DNA from: Glandiceps talaboti
Lineage: Eukaryota; Hemichordata; Enteropneusta; Spengelidae
DNA length: 10,000 nt
Direction: 5' to 3'
NCBI RefSeq assembly: GCF_964340395.1
Contig: NC_135554.1
Location: 17,648,092 to 17,658,091, forward strand
The notes under the pieces were generated by a model. It worked only from the letters and a program-made list of their open reading frames with translations, searched no databases and had not been told where the DNA came from. The stretch's first letter is position 1. The number at the start of each line of letters is the position of its first letter. Positions 1 to 7,559 of the stretch are shown here, in pieces. A program made the position numbers and the translations under genes.

Positions 1-159
1 GTATGCGAACTGTAAAATGAATGTTCTCAAATTGAGACTTTTCAATATCAGTAAACTTTAACTAGAATGTTAGCGTTCCTAACCACTGGATGTTTTTTCT
101 CATGACAAGTACGTGGAAGATTTTCTACATACTTGACTATTACACACTTGAAGTGCTTT
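1..159 (-). other. Gene A 3' UTR (partial)
   Basis: This sequence directly follows the gene A stop codon. Neither AATAAA nor ATTAAA is present on the minus strand between 159 and 1, so the poly(A) site probably lies beyond the left edge of the window. Nothing else is recognised. Confidence 0.5.
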
Positions 160-336
160 CTAATTATAAGGGTTTGTAAAATTATCTGTTACATTATCAA
201 CAAGGACTACAAAGTATACGATCAAAATGATGATTGTCACTACTCCAAGTACAAGACCAATGATGGACGTGATAATGGAGGCCATGCTCAATTTGTCAGC
301 GGTTTCGTGTTTTCCGTCACCCCTGTACACGAATGC
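160..336 (-). CDS. Gene A coding exon 4 (second half of CD225 domain, stop)
   Basis: 177 nt: 58 codons and TAG at 162-160. The acceptor reads TTCATTGCAG, with the intron ending at 337. The open frame continues upstream into the intron microsatellite, but that part is not coding. It encodes residues 99-156: the loop (VYRGDG, ADKLS), the second transmembrane helix with G125xxxG129, and a tail with sequons NVT and NFT ending in NPYN. If the C-terminus is extracytoplasmic, as in mammalian IFITMs, the sequons could be used. It is 62% identical to gene B's last exon over 50 residues by hand count. Confidence 0.92.
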   Translation of the reverse strand, partial: AFVYRGDGKHETADKLSMASIITSIIGLVLGVVTIIILIVYFVVLVDNVTDNFTNPYN

Positions 337-370
337 CTGCAATGAACAATGAGAAAAAGAAAGTAACACA

Positions 371-423
<53 letters not shown>

Positions 424-519
424 GGGGGGGGAGGGGGTAGGGGGAGGAGTGGATGTCCCTTCGTGCAAGTGTATGTATGTATGTATGTATGTATGTATGT
501 ATGTATGTATGTATGTGTG

Positions 520-551
<32 letters not shown>

Positions 552-3500
552 TGCGTATGTATGTATGTATGTATGTATGTATGTATGTATGTATGTATGT
601 ATGTATACTATGTATGTATGTATGTATGTATGTATGTATGTATGTATGTATGTATGTACGTACGTACGTACGTACGTACATGTACGTGCGCTAGCGTTGA
701 TTATAGATTTCAATTGTGAATATCAAAGTACACAACTATTTAGCTAGTAAGACTAACTCTCTGAGAAGGGACCAATACTTACTTAGGCAAATATCATGGG
801 TTATTTTTTGTTTTCAATTGAACAAAAGCAGTGGAATTCGAAGCAAAGTCAAAGTTTAAATATTATTAAAGTTTGTTCATATTGATGGAAGATTTATTCA
901 ATATTGCATTTTGTAGTCAATACTCACCACTATAGAAATGATCATAGATACAATACCAAGCGGCACAAAGCAACACAGAAGGTTCCAAATAGCCATTATC
1001 ATTCCAGCGACGTCTGTTCCCGAGGGTGATGTAGATCTTTCCTGTGTGATAATCGTGGTTTGTGTCGGTGGTTGTATCTTAAAAAGATAAAAATTGTACA
1101 TCATTGTTTACTGTCATCTTGAAAAAAAAAGTTGTAAAGACTTGGTCTGGTTTGGGTTCACATGACAGCAATATCGTGAAATAAATCGTCGTGGGGGGGG
1201 GGAATGGTTAGCGTCATTCTTTTCAGTGTTTTGTCATCGTATAGACGTAAGAATTCCCAGAATTGTACAAATTTATTTGAAGTGTTTGTCAGTCTAAATT
1301 TTTGTACTGGGGAATCAAAAGAGAGGAGAACCCGTATTCTTGCAATCTTCATTTTTGAATTATAACATTTTTCGAATTTATACAGTCTCTCTCAAAAAAT
1401 ATACATGTTTAGTGTAGAGCTGTGATGCTGAGGGAGTTCGTAATCAGTGTTTGCCTCTTGTTTGACTGATGGTAATTCTGGCGTACTAGTTGTTTCGATT
1501 CTCTTCTGGATGACGGGGTGATGCTGAGGGGCCTAGATATTAACACCATACATAAAACTTCAAGCCAATGCAAGGCAAGCAAGGAAAGACAAGACAAGCA
1601 AGGCAAAGCAAGACAGAACAGAACAGAACAATGCACATCACATCACATCACATCACATCACATCACACCACACCACACCACACCACACCACACCACACCA
1701 CACCACACAACACCAAACCACACCACACCAAACCAAACCAAACCAAACCACACATCGATGTGCTGCGGACAGTAAAAGTAATGGCCGAGGTATCAAGTAA
1801 ACTGTGAACATAATATAATATGAGCAGGAAGGTTGACTTATAACCATATCAAATACACATAATGTTCATCATCATTACAAGAATGTAAATATGCACACAA
1901 CTGTCGCGATATCAAACTAATGACGAGATTGAATCATTGGATCTAAGACACCATTAAATCATATTCACCATCATGGTGGTGGTATTGGGTGGTGCTGGTG
2001 GTGGATATTGCAGGCCATAGCCATACTGCTGGGGTACGTTTGGATCCTGATGCTGGGAATCATATGGTCCTTCGGTCATTGGATATGCGCCTTTCTCTGT
2101 ATAAAAAAGCCATATGTTAAACGAAAAATGTAAATAATTCACAAATATATATATTAAAAAAAAATAAAACAAGAAGTGTACATATCACCTATTGAGCGCA
2201 ATCGGAACCACACATTTTTTTTGTTAGGCCTAAAACGCGACGCAGCACAAACACACATTGTGTGCATATTGGGTGGATCATGAGTCCTTATAATTACAGT
2301 AAATGCAATCTTTCTCTCAAAATGACGTTCCTTAAAATGTGACCTGTACCAAGAACAAGACTTTCGTCACTGAAGCCTGGTCCATATCAATACAACCTGA
2401 GTACAACCAAACTTTGTCCGCATGCGAAACTACATCAGTTTTTTTTTATTTCAATAGACAATTATAACAGCCATTGAACATAAAGTGTCACTTTTACTTC
2501 TACCGACAAGTACTACTTCATGGACAAAAACAAAGCGCTGTATTGTTCAGGCGTGTTCTCTCCTGGAGAACCTTGGCTCTTTCCATTCAATAGAAATTGA
2601 CCATGGGAAGCTCGTTTACAAACGCTTTCCACGTGGCTGGCATACCAGATATGCAGATAGCTTTGTACTAGTACTTCACAAATTTGGTATTTTGCATAAC
2701 AATAAATTGTATATGAACGGCTGAAATCGGACCTTTTTAGATTGGTCATTCGACGAGCTAAGCTTTGACTAGTCAGGGCTGTTAAGGGTGCCTCCAATCC
2801 ATCTCGAAGTGTTAAACCACGAGTCAAACTACTTTAATTCTTGACTGTGTGTGTAAGTGAGTAGATTCATCCACTATATCCAGCGTACAATCCGCGCTGT
2901 ACCTATTCCGCTAGAATCATGTCCCTATCTATGTATTGCTATGGAAATATCGCGAGCGCGACCCGGGCAATAATATTGTAACAGTGCTCTTGAAATAGCG
3001 TCATTGATATAGCTTAGAGTATAAACAGCATTATAGCAGGACCCTGTATATTTTACATATGAAATATCACATCAAATATATAAATAAGACGTCATTTTGG
3101 AATATGTGGTCTTCACGGGGTGGGGGGTTACGATGTCGCTGCCAACGGCCCTTGACTACGTGTACTCTATGCCCCTTCATATATTAAACACATAAAACTG
3201 TCGCATAGACAAAATGTAAACATACACTTAGGTGCTCCTTATTATAGGTTAATGTGTATTGATTTCAAAATGGAAACCACACAAAAATGTCATAAATTTG
3301 ACTACAGTTATATTAGCACAGTGTGAACATACATGTATGTGTCTAAAAATCATTGACCTTTGATCCAATATTGATATTTATTACCGACAGTTTGATTGTA
3401 TTTAGAAAAATGATAAACGTGCTAGCGAACAACAGCAATGTTACTATTGAAACATAGCTTGATAAACGACTGATTAAAGTATGGACAATTTTTGATCGAA

Positions 3501-4316
3501 ATCCATCATTTTTTTAATATAACTTTCATGTATACATGGTAGTCAGAGTTTTGACATTTTGTTTGATCTCCATGGTGATATTTAATTCATGTAATCTATG
3601 AAAGCACCTAAGCGTAAGTCCAAGTTTTTATGTGACAGATTTATTTGTCTAAAATATGTAGGGACATAGCAGAAAGTGTAATGTAGTCAAGGATCCACCA
3701 AACGGGATATCGCACCATGACAACTTGTCATACACACAACAAAACATAAGAAAAACTTTATTAGGTTAAAGTCTGTCAGATCGACATTGACTAATTTCTC
3801 AAGGTATTTAAGGCAAAATTACACGGCTCTGTCAAATCAGTATCACTCAAACAAAAATGTTATTTTATTAGAAAAGAAACATACCCTTGGTATTATATGA
3901 CGTACAAGATCACGTATGTAGTTGAACAAGTAGCAACCACGGCTATGTTGTATTTCTAAAATCCCCATTTGAAATTGAATATGCATTAGCCCGGAAAACC
4001 ATGCGGGTGGGGATTTTAAGTTTTTAGTTAAAATCCGCATCCGCATGGATCCCAGGCTCAATGTACATATTGAACCCGACTAGGAACAAAAACTCAAAAT
4101 CAACAAATATTTAAATGTAGTTAAGGTACTGTTACTATCAGCTCAGAAGATCAATGTTCGTAAACTCAGTGTCCTTTTTTGAGTTTCACGACAGGTTAAA
4201 GTGACAGCTTAGATAAGTACTACACTCTAATTAGTTAAACACGGACGACGGTTTATGTAATTACAAACACTTATGATTGACACTAAAATCTATTACTTAC
4301 GTTCTGCCATTTCCAT
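160..4316 (-). CDS. Gene A: CD225/dispanin (IFITM-like) two-helix membrane protein, four coding exons
   Basis: Joined exons 4316-4301, 2096-1969, 1077-928 and 336-160 give 471 nt: 156 residues and a stop. Residues 1-48 are a Pro/Gln/Tyr-rich, probably cytosolic tail. Residues about 71-98 form the first hydrophobic segment, with Trp79 and the Cys83-Cys84 pair followed by a PLG motif. A short polar loop contains VYRGDG and ADKLS. Residues about 118-144 form the second helix, with GxxxG at 125-129. The tail carries two N-glycosylation sequons (Asn146, Asn150). This order is typical of the CD225 family (IFITM, PRRT, TRARG1, SynDIG), whose members sit in plasma or endosomal membranes and affect membrane fusion, trafficking or signalling; the Cys pair is a palmitoylation site in IFITMs. 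The length is normal for the family. Antiviral activity cannot be inferred. The exon 2-4 structure is strong and exon 1 somewhat less so. The neighbour, gene B, is a tandem paralogue. Confidence 0.88.
374..422. repeat. (TA)n then (TG)n dinucleotide microsatellite
   Basis: About 20 uninterrupted TA units (374-414) are followed by a short TG run to 422. It lies about 40 bp upstream (in minus-strand sense) of the gene A exon 4 acceptor. Confidence 0.97.
423..449 (+). other. G-rich tract with G-quadruplex potential
   Basis: G runs of 9 (423-431), 5 (433-437) and 5 (440-444), then GG at 446-447, are separated by one or two bases. This meets the usual four-tract short-loop pattern for an intramolecular G-quadruplex on the plus strand, which is the template strand for gene A. 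The gene A transcript carries the C-rich complement. Confidence 0.75.
471..690. repeat. Compound tetranucleotide microsatellite (GTAT/GT/GTGC/GTAC)
   Basis: Successive blocks on the plus strand are (GTAT)n at 471-514, (GT)n at about 515-532, (GTGC)n at about 531-555, (GTAT)n at 555-606, a short TACTA break, (TGTA)n at 611-656 and (GTAC)n at about 656-682. The GTAC block is self-complementary. Long open frames through it (Tyr-Ile-His-Thr or Val-Cys-Met-Tyr repeats) are artefacts of the period. Confidence 0.97.
928..1077 (-). CDS. Gene A coding exon 3 (first half of CD225 domain)
   Basis: 150 nt, exactly 50 codons, phase 0 at both ends. The acceptor is a T-rich tract ending TTAAG (intron ends at 1078) and the donor is GTG|GTGAGT (intron begins at 927). 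It encodes residues 49-98: a Thr/Gln-rich linker, the block RSTSPSG, and the first hydrophobic helix with W79, C83, C84 and PLG. The block from RSTSP to the exon end is about 67% identical to gene B exon 3 over 42 aligned residues, counted by eye. Confidence 0.92.
1078..1968 (-). other. Gene A intron 2
   Basis: Phase 0 intron, donor GTGAAT and acceptor TTTTTAAG. It contains the pentanucleotide mosaic at 1569-1757 and a 10-base G run at 1193-1202. The rest shows no gene, RNA or mobile-element signal that I can recognise. Confidence 0.82.
1569..1757. repeat. Period-5 microsatellite mosaic
   Basis: About 190 bp keep a five-base rhythm while the motif changes along the plus strand: CAAGG/CAAGA-like units (1569-1610), ACAGA units (1613-1630), CACAT units (about 1634-1667), CACAC/CCACA units (about 1666-1708) and CCAAA units (about 1711-1752). 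Open frames through it (His-His-Thr-type repeats) are not genes. Confidence 0.92.
1969..2096 (-). CDS. Gene A coding exon 2 (Pro-rich N-terminal tail)
   Basis: 128 nt. The acceptor is a T-rich tract ending ACAG (intron ends at 2097) and the donor is ATG|GTGAAT (intron begins at 1968). It encodes residues 7-48, beginning KGAYPMTEG and ending in a PPPAPP tract and NTTTMM. It starts in phase 1 and ends in phase 0, like gene B exon 2. Pro/Gln/Tyr-rich disordered tails are usual in invertebrate dispanins. No clear PPxY or YxxPhi sorting motif is seen. Confidence 0.85.
3131..3712. repeat. Diverged foldback (inverted-repeat) element
   Basis: The left arm (core 3150-3315) aligns with the reverse complement of the right arm (core 3515-3692) through a series of shared blocks: CCTTGACTAC at the outer end, then CATAT.TTA, ATAAA.CTGTC.CATA, CTTAGGTGCT, ATGG..A.CA, AATGTCA, TGACTAC and AGTTATATTA. 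Identity is roughly 70-75% by eye, with small indels. Weaker similarity continues to CGAT.TC at 3131 and 3712. The 200-bp centre encodes nothing recognised. This is the form of an old non-autonomous foldback/MITE-like element. No target-site duplication was identified. Confidence 0.75.
3975..4074. repeat. Compact hairpin in gene A intron 1
   Basis: Positions 3999-4019 pair with 4028-4048 (19 of 21 positions complementary) around an 8-nt loop. Pairing continues outward with small bulges (TTGAATATG..CATT.AGCC against its complement) to about 3975 and 4074, so the stem is about 45 bp. It could be a small MITE or a pre-miRNA-like hairpin. As the structure is near-symmetric, both strands can fold. 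There is no evidence of processing. Confidence 0.8.
4301..4316 (-). CDS. Gene A coding exon 1 (start codon micro-segment)
   Basis: On the minus strand this reads ATG GAA ATG GCA GAA C, followed at once by a strong GTAAGT donor. It leaves one base of a split codon (phase 1), which is exactly what exon 2 needs: it begins with two bases, AG, and joins to give CAG (Gln). The second ATG (4310-4308) has the better start context (G at -3, G at +4), so translation may start there and give 154 residues. An in-frame TAA at 4361-4359 precedes the first ATG. The weak point is the last exon base, C, where G is usual. The alternative is a start at an internal Met in exon 2 (MTEG). Confidence 0.68.
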
Positions 4317-4395
4317 ACAACTTGAATTTGTCGATTGAACCAATATTTCAAGCTTATCTTATCGGGTGCTTTAAAAGCGAGACGGTGTCACCAAC

Positions 4396-4413
4396 TGACC
4401 TAAGTTGGGGTCA
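4396..4413. promoter_or_regulatory. Everted repeat ER6 of nuclear-receptor half-sites
   Basis: TGACCT and GGGTCA are separated by six bases. This is the everted ER6 layout, known to bind RXR heterodimers in vertebrates. It lies about 80-100 bp upstream of the gene A start. Both half-sites match the RGGTCA consensus fully, but binding is not shown. Confidence 0.3.
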
Positions 4414-4505
4414 GTGGAGGCTTATTACCAAATGTGTTTAACCACATGACAGAAACAAAAACAAAAGATGTGTACAATGTTAGGTTGAGGGCGCAACACT
4501 AGAGC

Positions 4506-4519
4506 AATTTCTCTTTCCC
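4506..4519 (+). promoter_or_regulatory. ISRE-like / IRF-binding motif
   Basis: The plus strand reads AATTTCTCTTTCCC. It matches the interferon-stimulated response element consensus AGTTTCNNTTTC at all but the second base, and on the minus strand contains the IRF core GAAANNGAAA. It is about 190 bp upstream of the gene A ATG. Vertebrate IFITM genes are driven by ISREs near the start. The same GAAANNGAAA core also occurs once in the gene A intron at 353-362, so chance is possible. Confidence 0.4.
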
Positions 4520-4530
4520 TTCCGTCACAG

Positions 4531-6833
4531 GCTACTCTAAAATCGAAAGGCAAATTTGCTTTAAAGACATTCTGTTTATATTTTTTTAGACAAAGGGTGC
4601 GTGATATTCTTTAGCAAAATCTACACATTTACAGGTATAAGTTTCACCGTGTATCGCCAGAAATTCTGGGTAATAAGAGAGATTGGCCATCTCTTGTAAG
4701 AAAACACATGCAAATGTCATATTTCATAGTTAGTAGTGTTTTTATTTGAAATAAAAATATACAAACTGGACATAAACGGTCCTTAATACAGTTCATTTAA
4801 TCGTAGCAATACTATATACATCGGTCCAGCGGCTCAAAGTTACGTAGTACATACGTATCATGTATATTACCATGGTTTCGATTCATACTAGTTCTGTATA
4901 CAATAGTAAATAATTTTGATATAAGTTGTTTGTATAGCGTTTTGACTAAAACAGTCTCATTACGATTTATGTATTAAAAAGACAAAGAGAATTGAAAATA
5001 CAAAGACTCAAAAAAGCAAAACAATACAAAACAGAAGAACATACACCTGGTTTAAATGGTATTATAATAAGTTCTGGTAAAAAATATATATGCACTTTAA
5101 TATTGATATAACACGTACACCGTGACCCTGGTAAAATATATATTGGAAAAGTTGAGACCATATTTTGAAAACCTCAAAATGTGAGCCTAAAAACCGACTG
5201 CCAGCTTTCCCTCAAACGCTGGGCACAGATCGAAAATACCCTGTCACCATAGGACTCCTTTTTCGTACGTGAAGGCTGGTGAAGGTAGCATTTTTTGTAT
5301 GGAAACGAAGAGTGGGGCAAGTACTGTGCACTGGATCATGGAACAAAAGTTCTTCAAGGCAATGGTAGAATGCTAACGACTGATATATGCAAATACCAAC
5401 AAAAATACTCTTCGCTGTTTAACAAGATATTATTGCTATGTTTTTGTTGCCGTGTACACTTGTTTAAAATAATGGATGACAAATCTTGCCCTATCTAAAA
5501 AAACAAGACAACCAGAAATACACTTTGTGCGTTCATGGTGCACGGAATGCATCACGATGTAAATGTCTCATTACTGAACGAGTGTGAAGTTAGATCTTTA
5601 TCATTCCAAGTCTGCAGTTTCAATTATTAATACAAATTACAGTATTGTACATTATTCCTCACTATTCCGTATAGTGTTAAAAAGAAGTGAACGTAGTAAA
5701 ATTAGATGGATACTTCTGCGAATATGTGATAATTTGCATATACAAAAACTAAGAACACTTAAAACGCTAGACTAGATATTCAACGAACACTGCAGTGGCA
5801 ATCAAATTTAATCCATGATAATTCACAAATAAAGTGATGACGTAATTTCCAGTTATAAGCTGTCATTATATTTTGATCGGGAGTCAGGGGTAAAAAAGGC
5901 CCGGAAAAACGTTATCTTTGACTGAGACCACAAAGGAAAATTTCTCAAGTGGCTTCAGCCAGAATAATAACCCTCGAATTCGATTAACTTTTGTTCTGAG
6001 ATATGAGCTTATACTGATACTGAGTGTTTTTACGAGAATATATTCACAGTTATCGAAATTGTATATCGACAGTGGGTAATGCACACAGGAAACATAATCT
6101 ATGTAATCTAGAATGAATGTGATTTATAAAACAACAAAACTGATTTTTCAGTTGTTATCCTTCTTTCTCCTTTTATTGATTACCTAACGACTATTTTGAA
6201 ATAATGAATAACCTGTGGTCTCCTTTTTTTCCACATAAATGCATCATGAGTCGAGCTCCCTCTGTCGGCTGAATAAAGACAGTATGAGTGCACCTTGTCT
6301 GTTTCTATTCTTAACATTGTCTAAATGACACTTACACTGACATGTTACCTTTAGTCTTAGAGATCTCGAGATTTAATATTGATAAAACGTGTGAACATTG
6401 AGCCAGATAAGATTTTTTTCGTTTACTTAAGAAAGAGTGAAAAGAAATCAAAACAACCGAAAGATAACTGCACCGTTTATTGAAAACAAGGGCTGACCTT
6501 AGGATTCTGACATTTTTAACATGTATATCCTTAAATTGCAGGAATTGAAGATTCGCAGATGATGCCGTTTTTTACCTCACGGATACTTTATTTTGCTTTG
6601 ATCATCATCACTATTCGTTTGTCATAGTTTCAGCGTCAATCCGTAATTGCAGCGACAACCCAAACTTATGCAAATTTACATAATACTAGCCTATAGATTG
6701 ACTCCAAGGTATAAGGACGTTATAAGTCCTTACTCGGAGTTTCATTCTTCTTCCGCTATTTTAGCCTGTGCATAAATTATGTCGATGAGTTCATATAAGT
6801 AAGGGGTGTACACTTACATCTTGTACGGTTAGT
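4531..6833. other. Intergenic region between gene B 3' end and gene A promoter
   Basis: About 2.3 kb of AT-rich DNA in which I find no exon with splice and codon support, RNA gene, transposase or clear repeat. Short open frames (5295-5498, 5584-5775 plus; 4967-5161, 5884-6084 minus) resemble no known family and look like chance. A small hairpin lies at 6701-6740. Confidence 0.55.
6701..6740. repeat. Short imperfect hairpin
   Basis: TAAGGAC (6712-6718) and GTCCTTA (6726-6732) are perfect complements around seven bases. The outer ACTCC (6701-6705) and GGAGT (6736-6740) also pair. It lies beyond the proposed gene B poly(A) site. No role can be assigned. Confidence 0.55.
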
Positions 6834-6839
6834 TTTATT
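6834..6839 (-). promoter_or_regulatory. Possible gene B polyadenylation signal
   Basis: AATAAA on the minus strand, 276 bases past the gene B stop codon. I found no other AATAAA on the minus strand between the stop and this point. Cleavage would be expected near 6805-6825, where the minus strand turns GT-rich. Only transcript ends could confirm it. Confidence 0.42.
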
Positions 6840-7114
6840 CCAGTTAAATAACCTAATATAGTCTGAAGTAGTGCTAGCGTTATCACTCTCAATTTGAATA
6901 CTGATTGGTCGACATTTGAAAACTTCAGTAACCATGGTAACGGGTTGAAGCTGATACAAGGACAACCGAATAGTGGTGGGCGGAGCGGTATCAGAGATTG
7001 ACAGGTATTGACAGGCTGTGCAGATCGCCATCAAGGTTTGGTATTCCACATTTTTTTTGTATTTTAAAAAAAATAAAAAATACAAAAAAAATACAAATAC
7101 ACGAATGTTTCTAG
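6840..7114 (-). other. Gene B 3' UTR
   Basis: This is the sequence between the gene B stop and the proposed AATAAA. It includes an A/T homopolymer-rich hairpin at 7050-7092. A 102-codon open frame here (6777-7085, minus) runs in the UTR, has no recognisable domain and is not called. Confidence 0.5.
7050..7092. repeat. AT-only-rich perfect inverted repeat in 3' UTR
   Basis: Positions 7050-7065 and 7077-7092 are perfect 16-bp reverse complements (A, eight T, GTATTTT in the left arm) around an 11-base A-rich spacer. It sits 23 bases past the gene B stop. In mRNA it would be a weak A-U hairpin. Confidence 0.8.
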
Positions 7115-7288
7115 CTAGTAGCCGTCATAATCATAAGTCGTTGCTGCATTAACCACGACAACAACATATACTACTACGATGATGATGGTTATCAATCCAA
7201 GCACAAAAGCAATGATAGAGATAATAACAGAAGCTTTGCTCAACTTATCAGCCATTTCAGACCTTCCATCACACCTGTATACCATTGC
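7115..7288 (-). CDS. Gene B coding exon 4 (second half of CD225 domain, stop)
   Basis: 174 nt: 57 codons and TAG at 7117-7115. The acceptor is GTGTTTTGTAG (intron ends at 7289). It encodes AMVYRCDGRS, EMADKLSKAS, a second transmembrane helix rich in Ile/Val, and a tail NAATTYDYDGY. It shares 31 identities in 50 aligned residues with gene A exon 4. The exon has no early in-frame start of useful length, so a simple ORF scan misses it. The plus-strand frame at 7179-7580 overlapping it is a shadow running into the microsatellite. Confidence 0.9.
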   Translation of the reverse strand, partial: AMVYRCDGRSEMADKLSKASVIISIIAFVLGLITIIIVVVYVVVVVNAATTYDYDGY

Positions 7289-7498
7289 CTACAAAACACA
7301 CACGGGTAAACGAATGAAAATTAGTATGCATATATCTAAGATGTGTATTGTATTGTATTGTATGTATGTATGTATGTATGTATGTATGTATGTATGTATG
7401 TATGTATGTATGTATGTATGTATGTGTAGGAAGGTAAGTAGGGGTGTGTGTGTGCGTGTGTATCTGTCTGTGTGTGTGTGTGTGTGTCTGTGTGTGTG

Positions 7499-7559
<61 letters not shown>

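Larger units (their letters stand above)
337..927 (-). other. Gene A intron 3
   Basis: The intron is bounded by GTGAGT (927-922) and TTGCAG (342-337) in minus-strand sense. More than half is simple repeat and G-rich sequence (374-690). The remainder, 691-921, shows no recognisable feature. It is phase 0 and splits the CD225 domain between the first helix and the loop, at the same place as gene B intron 3. Family knowledge: vertebrate IFITM genes also carry their single coding intron inside the CD225 domain. Confidence 0.85.
2097..4300 (-). other. Gene A intron 1 (phase 1)
   Basis: This 2.2-kb intron runs from GTAAGT (4300-4295) to TACAG (2101-2097) in minus-strand sense. It holds the diverged foldback at 3131-3712 and the hairpin at 3975-4074. 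Between about 2100 and 3130 I see nothing supportable; open frames there (about 2485-2827, both strands) resemble no family I know and lack splice or codon support. The region 3713-3970 is likewise blank. Confidence 0.65.
4317..4530 (-). promoter_or_regulatory. Candidate gene A promoter / 5' UTR
   Basis: This segment lies directly upstream of the gene A start exon. Minus-strand elements outward from the ATG are: a double GATA site, GATAAGATAAG (4363-4353); a weak TATA-like TTTTAAA (about 4376-4370); an ER6 arrangement of two hormone-receptor half-sites (4396-4413); and an ISRE-like sequence (4506-4519). No CpG-rich block is seen. The transcription start cannot be fixed. These are motif matches only, but they cluster within 200 bp of the start codon. 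Confidence 0.4.

Noticed and set aside
353-362. GAAAAAGAAA, an IRF-type core in gene A intron 3
   Set aside because: A-rich intronic run with only the minimal core; it serves mainly as a warning that such cores arise by chance.
337-713. Long minus- and plus-strand open frames of Tyr-Ile-His-Thr or Val-Cys-Met-Tyr repeats
   Set aside because: They are translations of the 471-690 microsatellite. The real coding part begins only at the acceptor, position 336.
1518-1807. Plus-strand frames with His-His-Thr-Thr-Pro repeats
   Set aside because: Produced by the period-5 microsatellite in gene A intron 2.
2485-2827. Overlapping open frames on both strands (79 and 104 codons) in gene A intron 1
   Set aside because: No recognised family, no splice or repeat evidence; both strands open at once suggests chance. 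A protein search would decide.
5295-5498. Plus-strand 67-codon open frame in the intergenic region
   Set aside because: Low-complexity Cys/Leu/Phe-rich end, no family resemblance and no flanking splice signals that I could support.
6777-7085. Minus-strand 102-codon open frame after gene B
   Set aside because: Lies in the 3' UTR, begins in an A/T homopolymer region and shows no domain.
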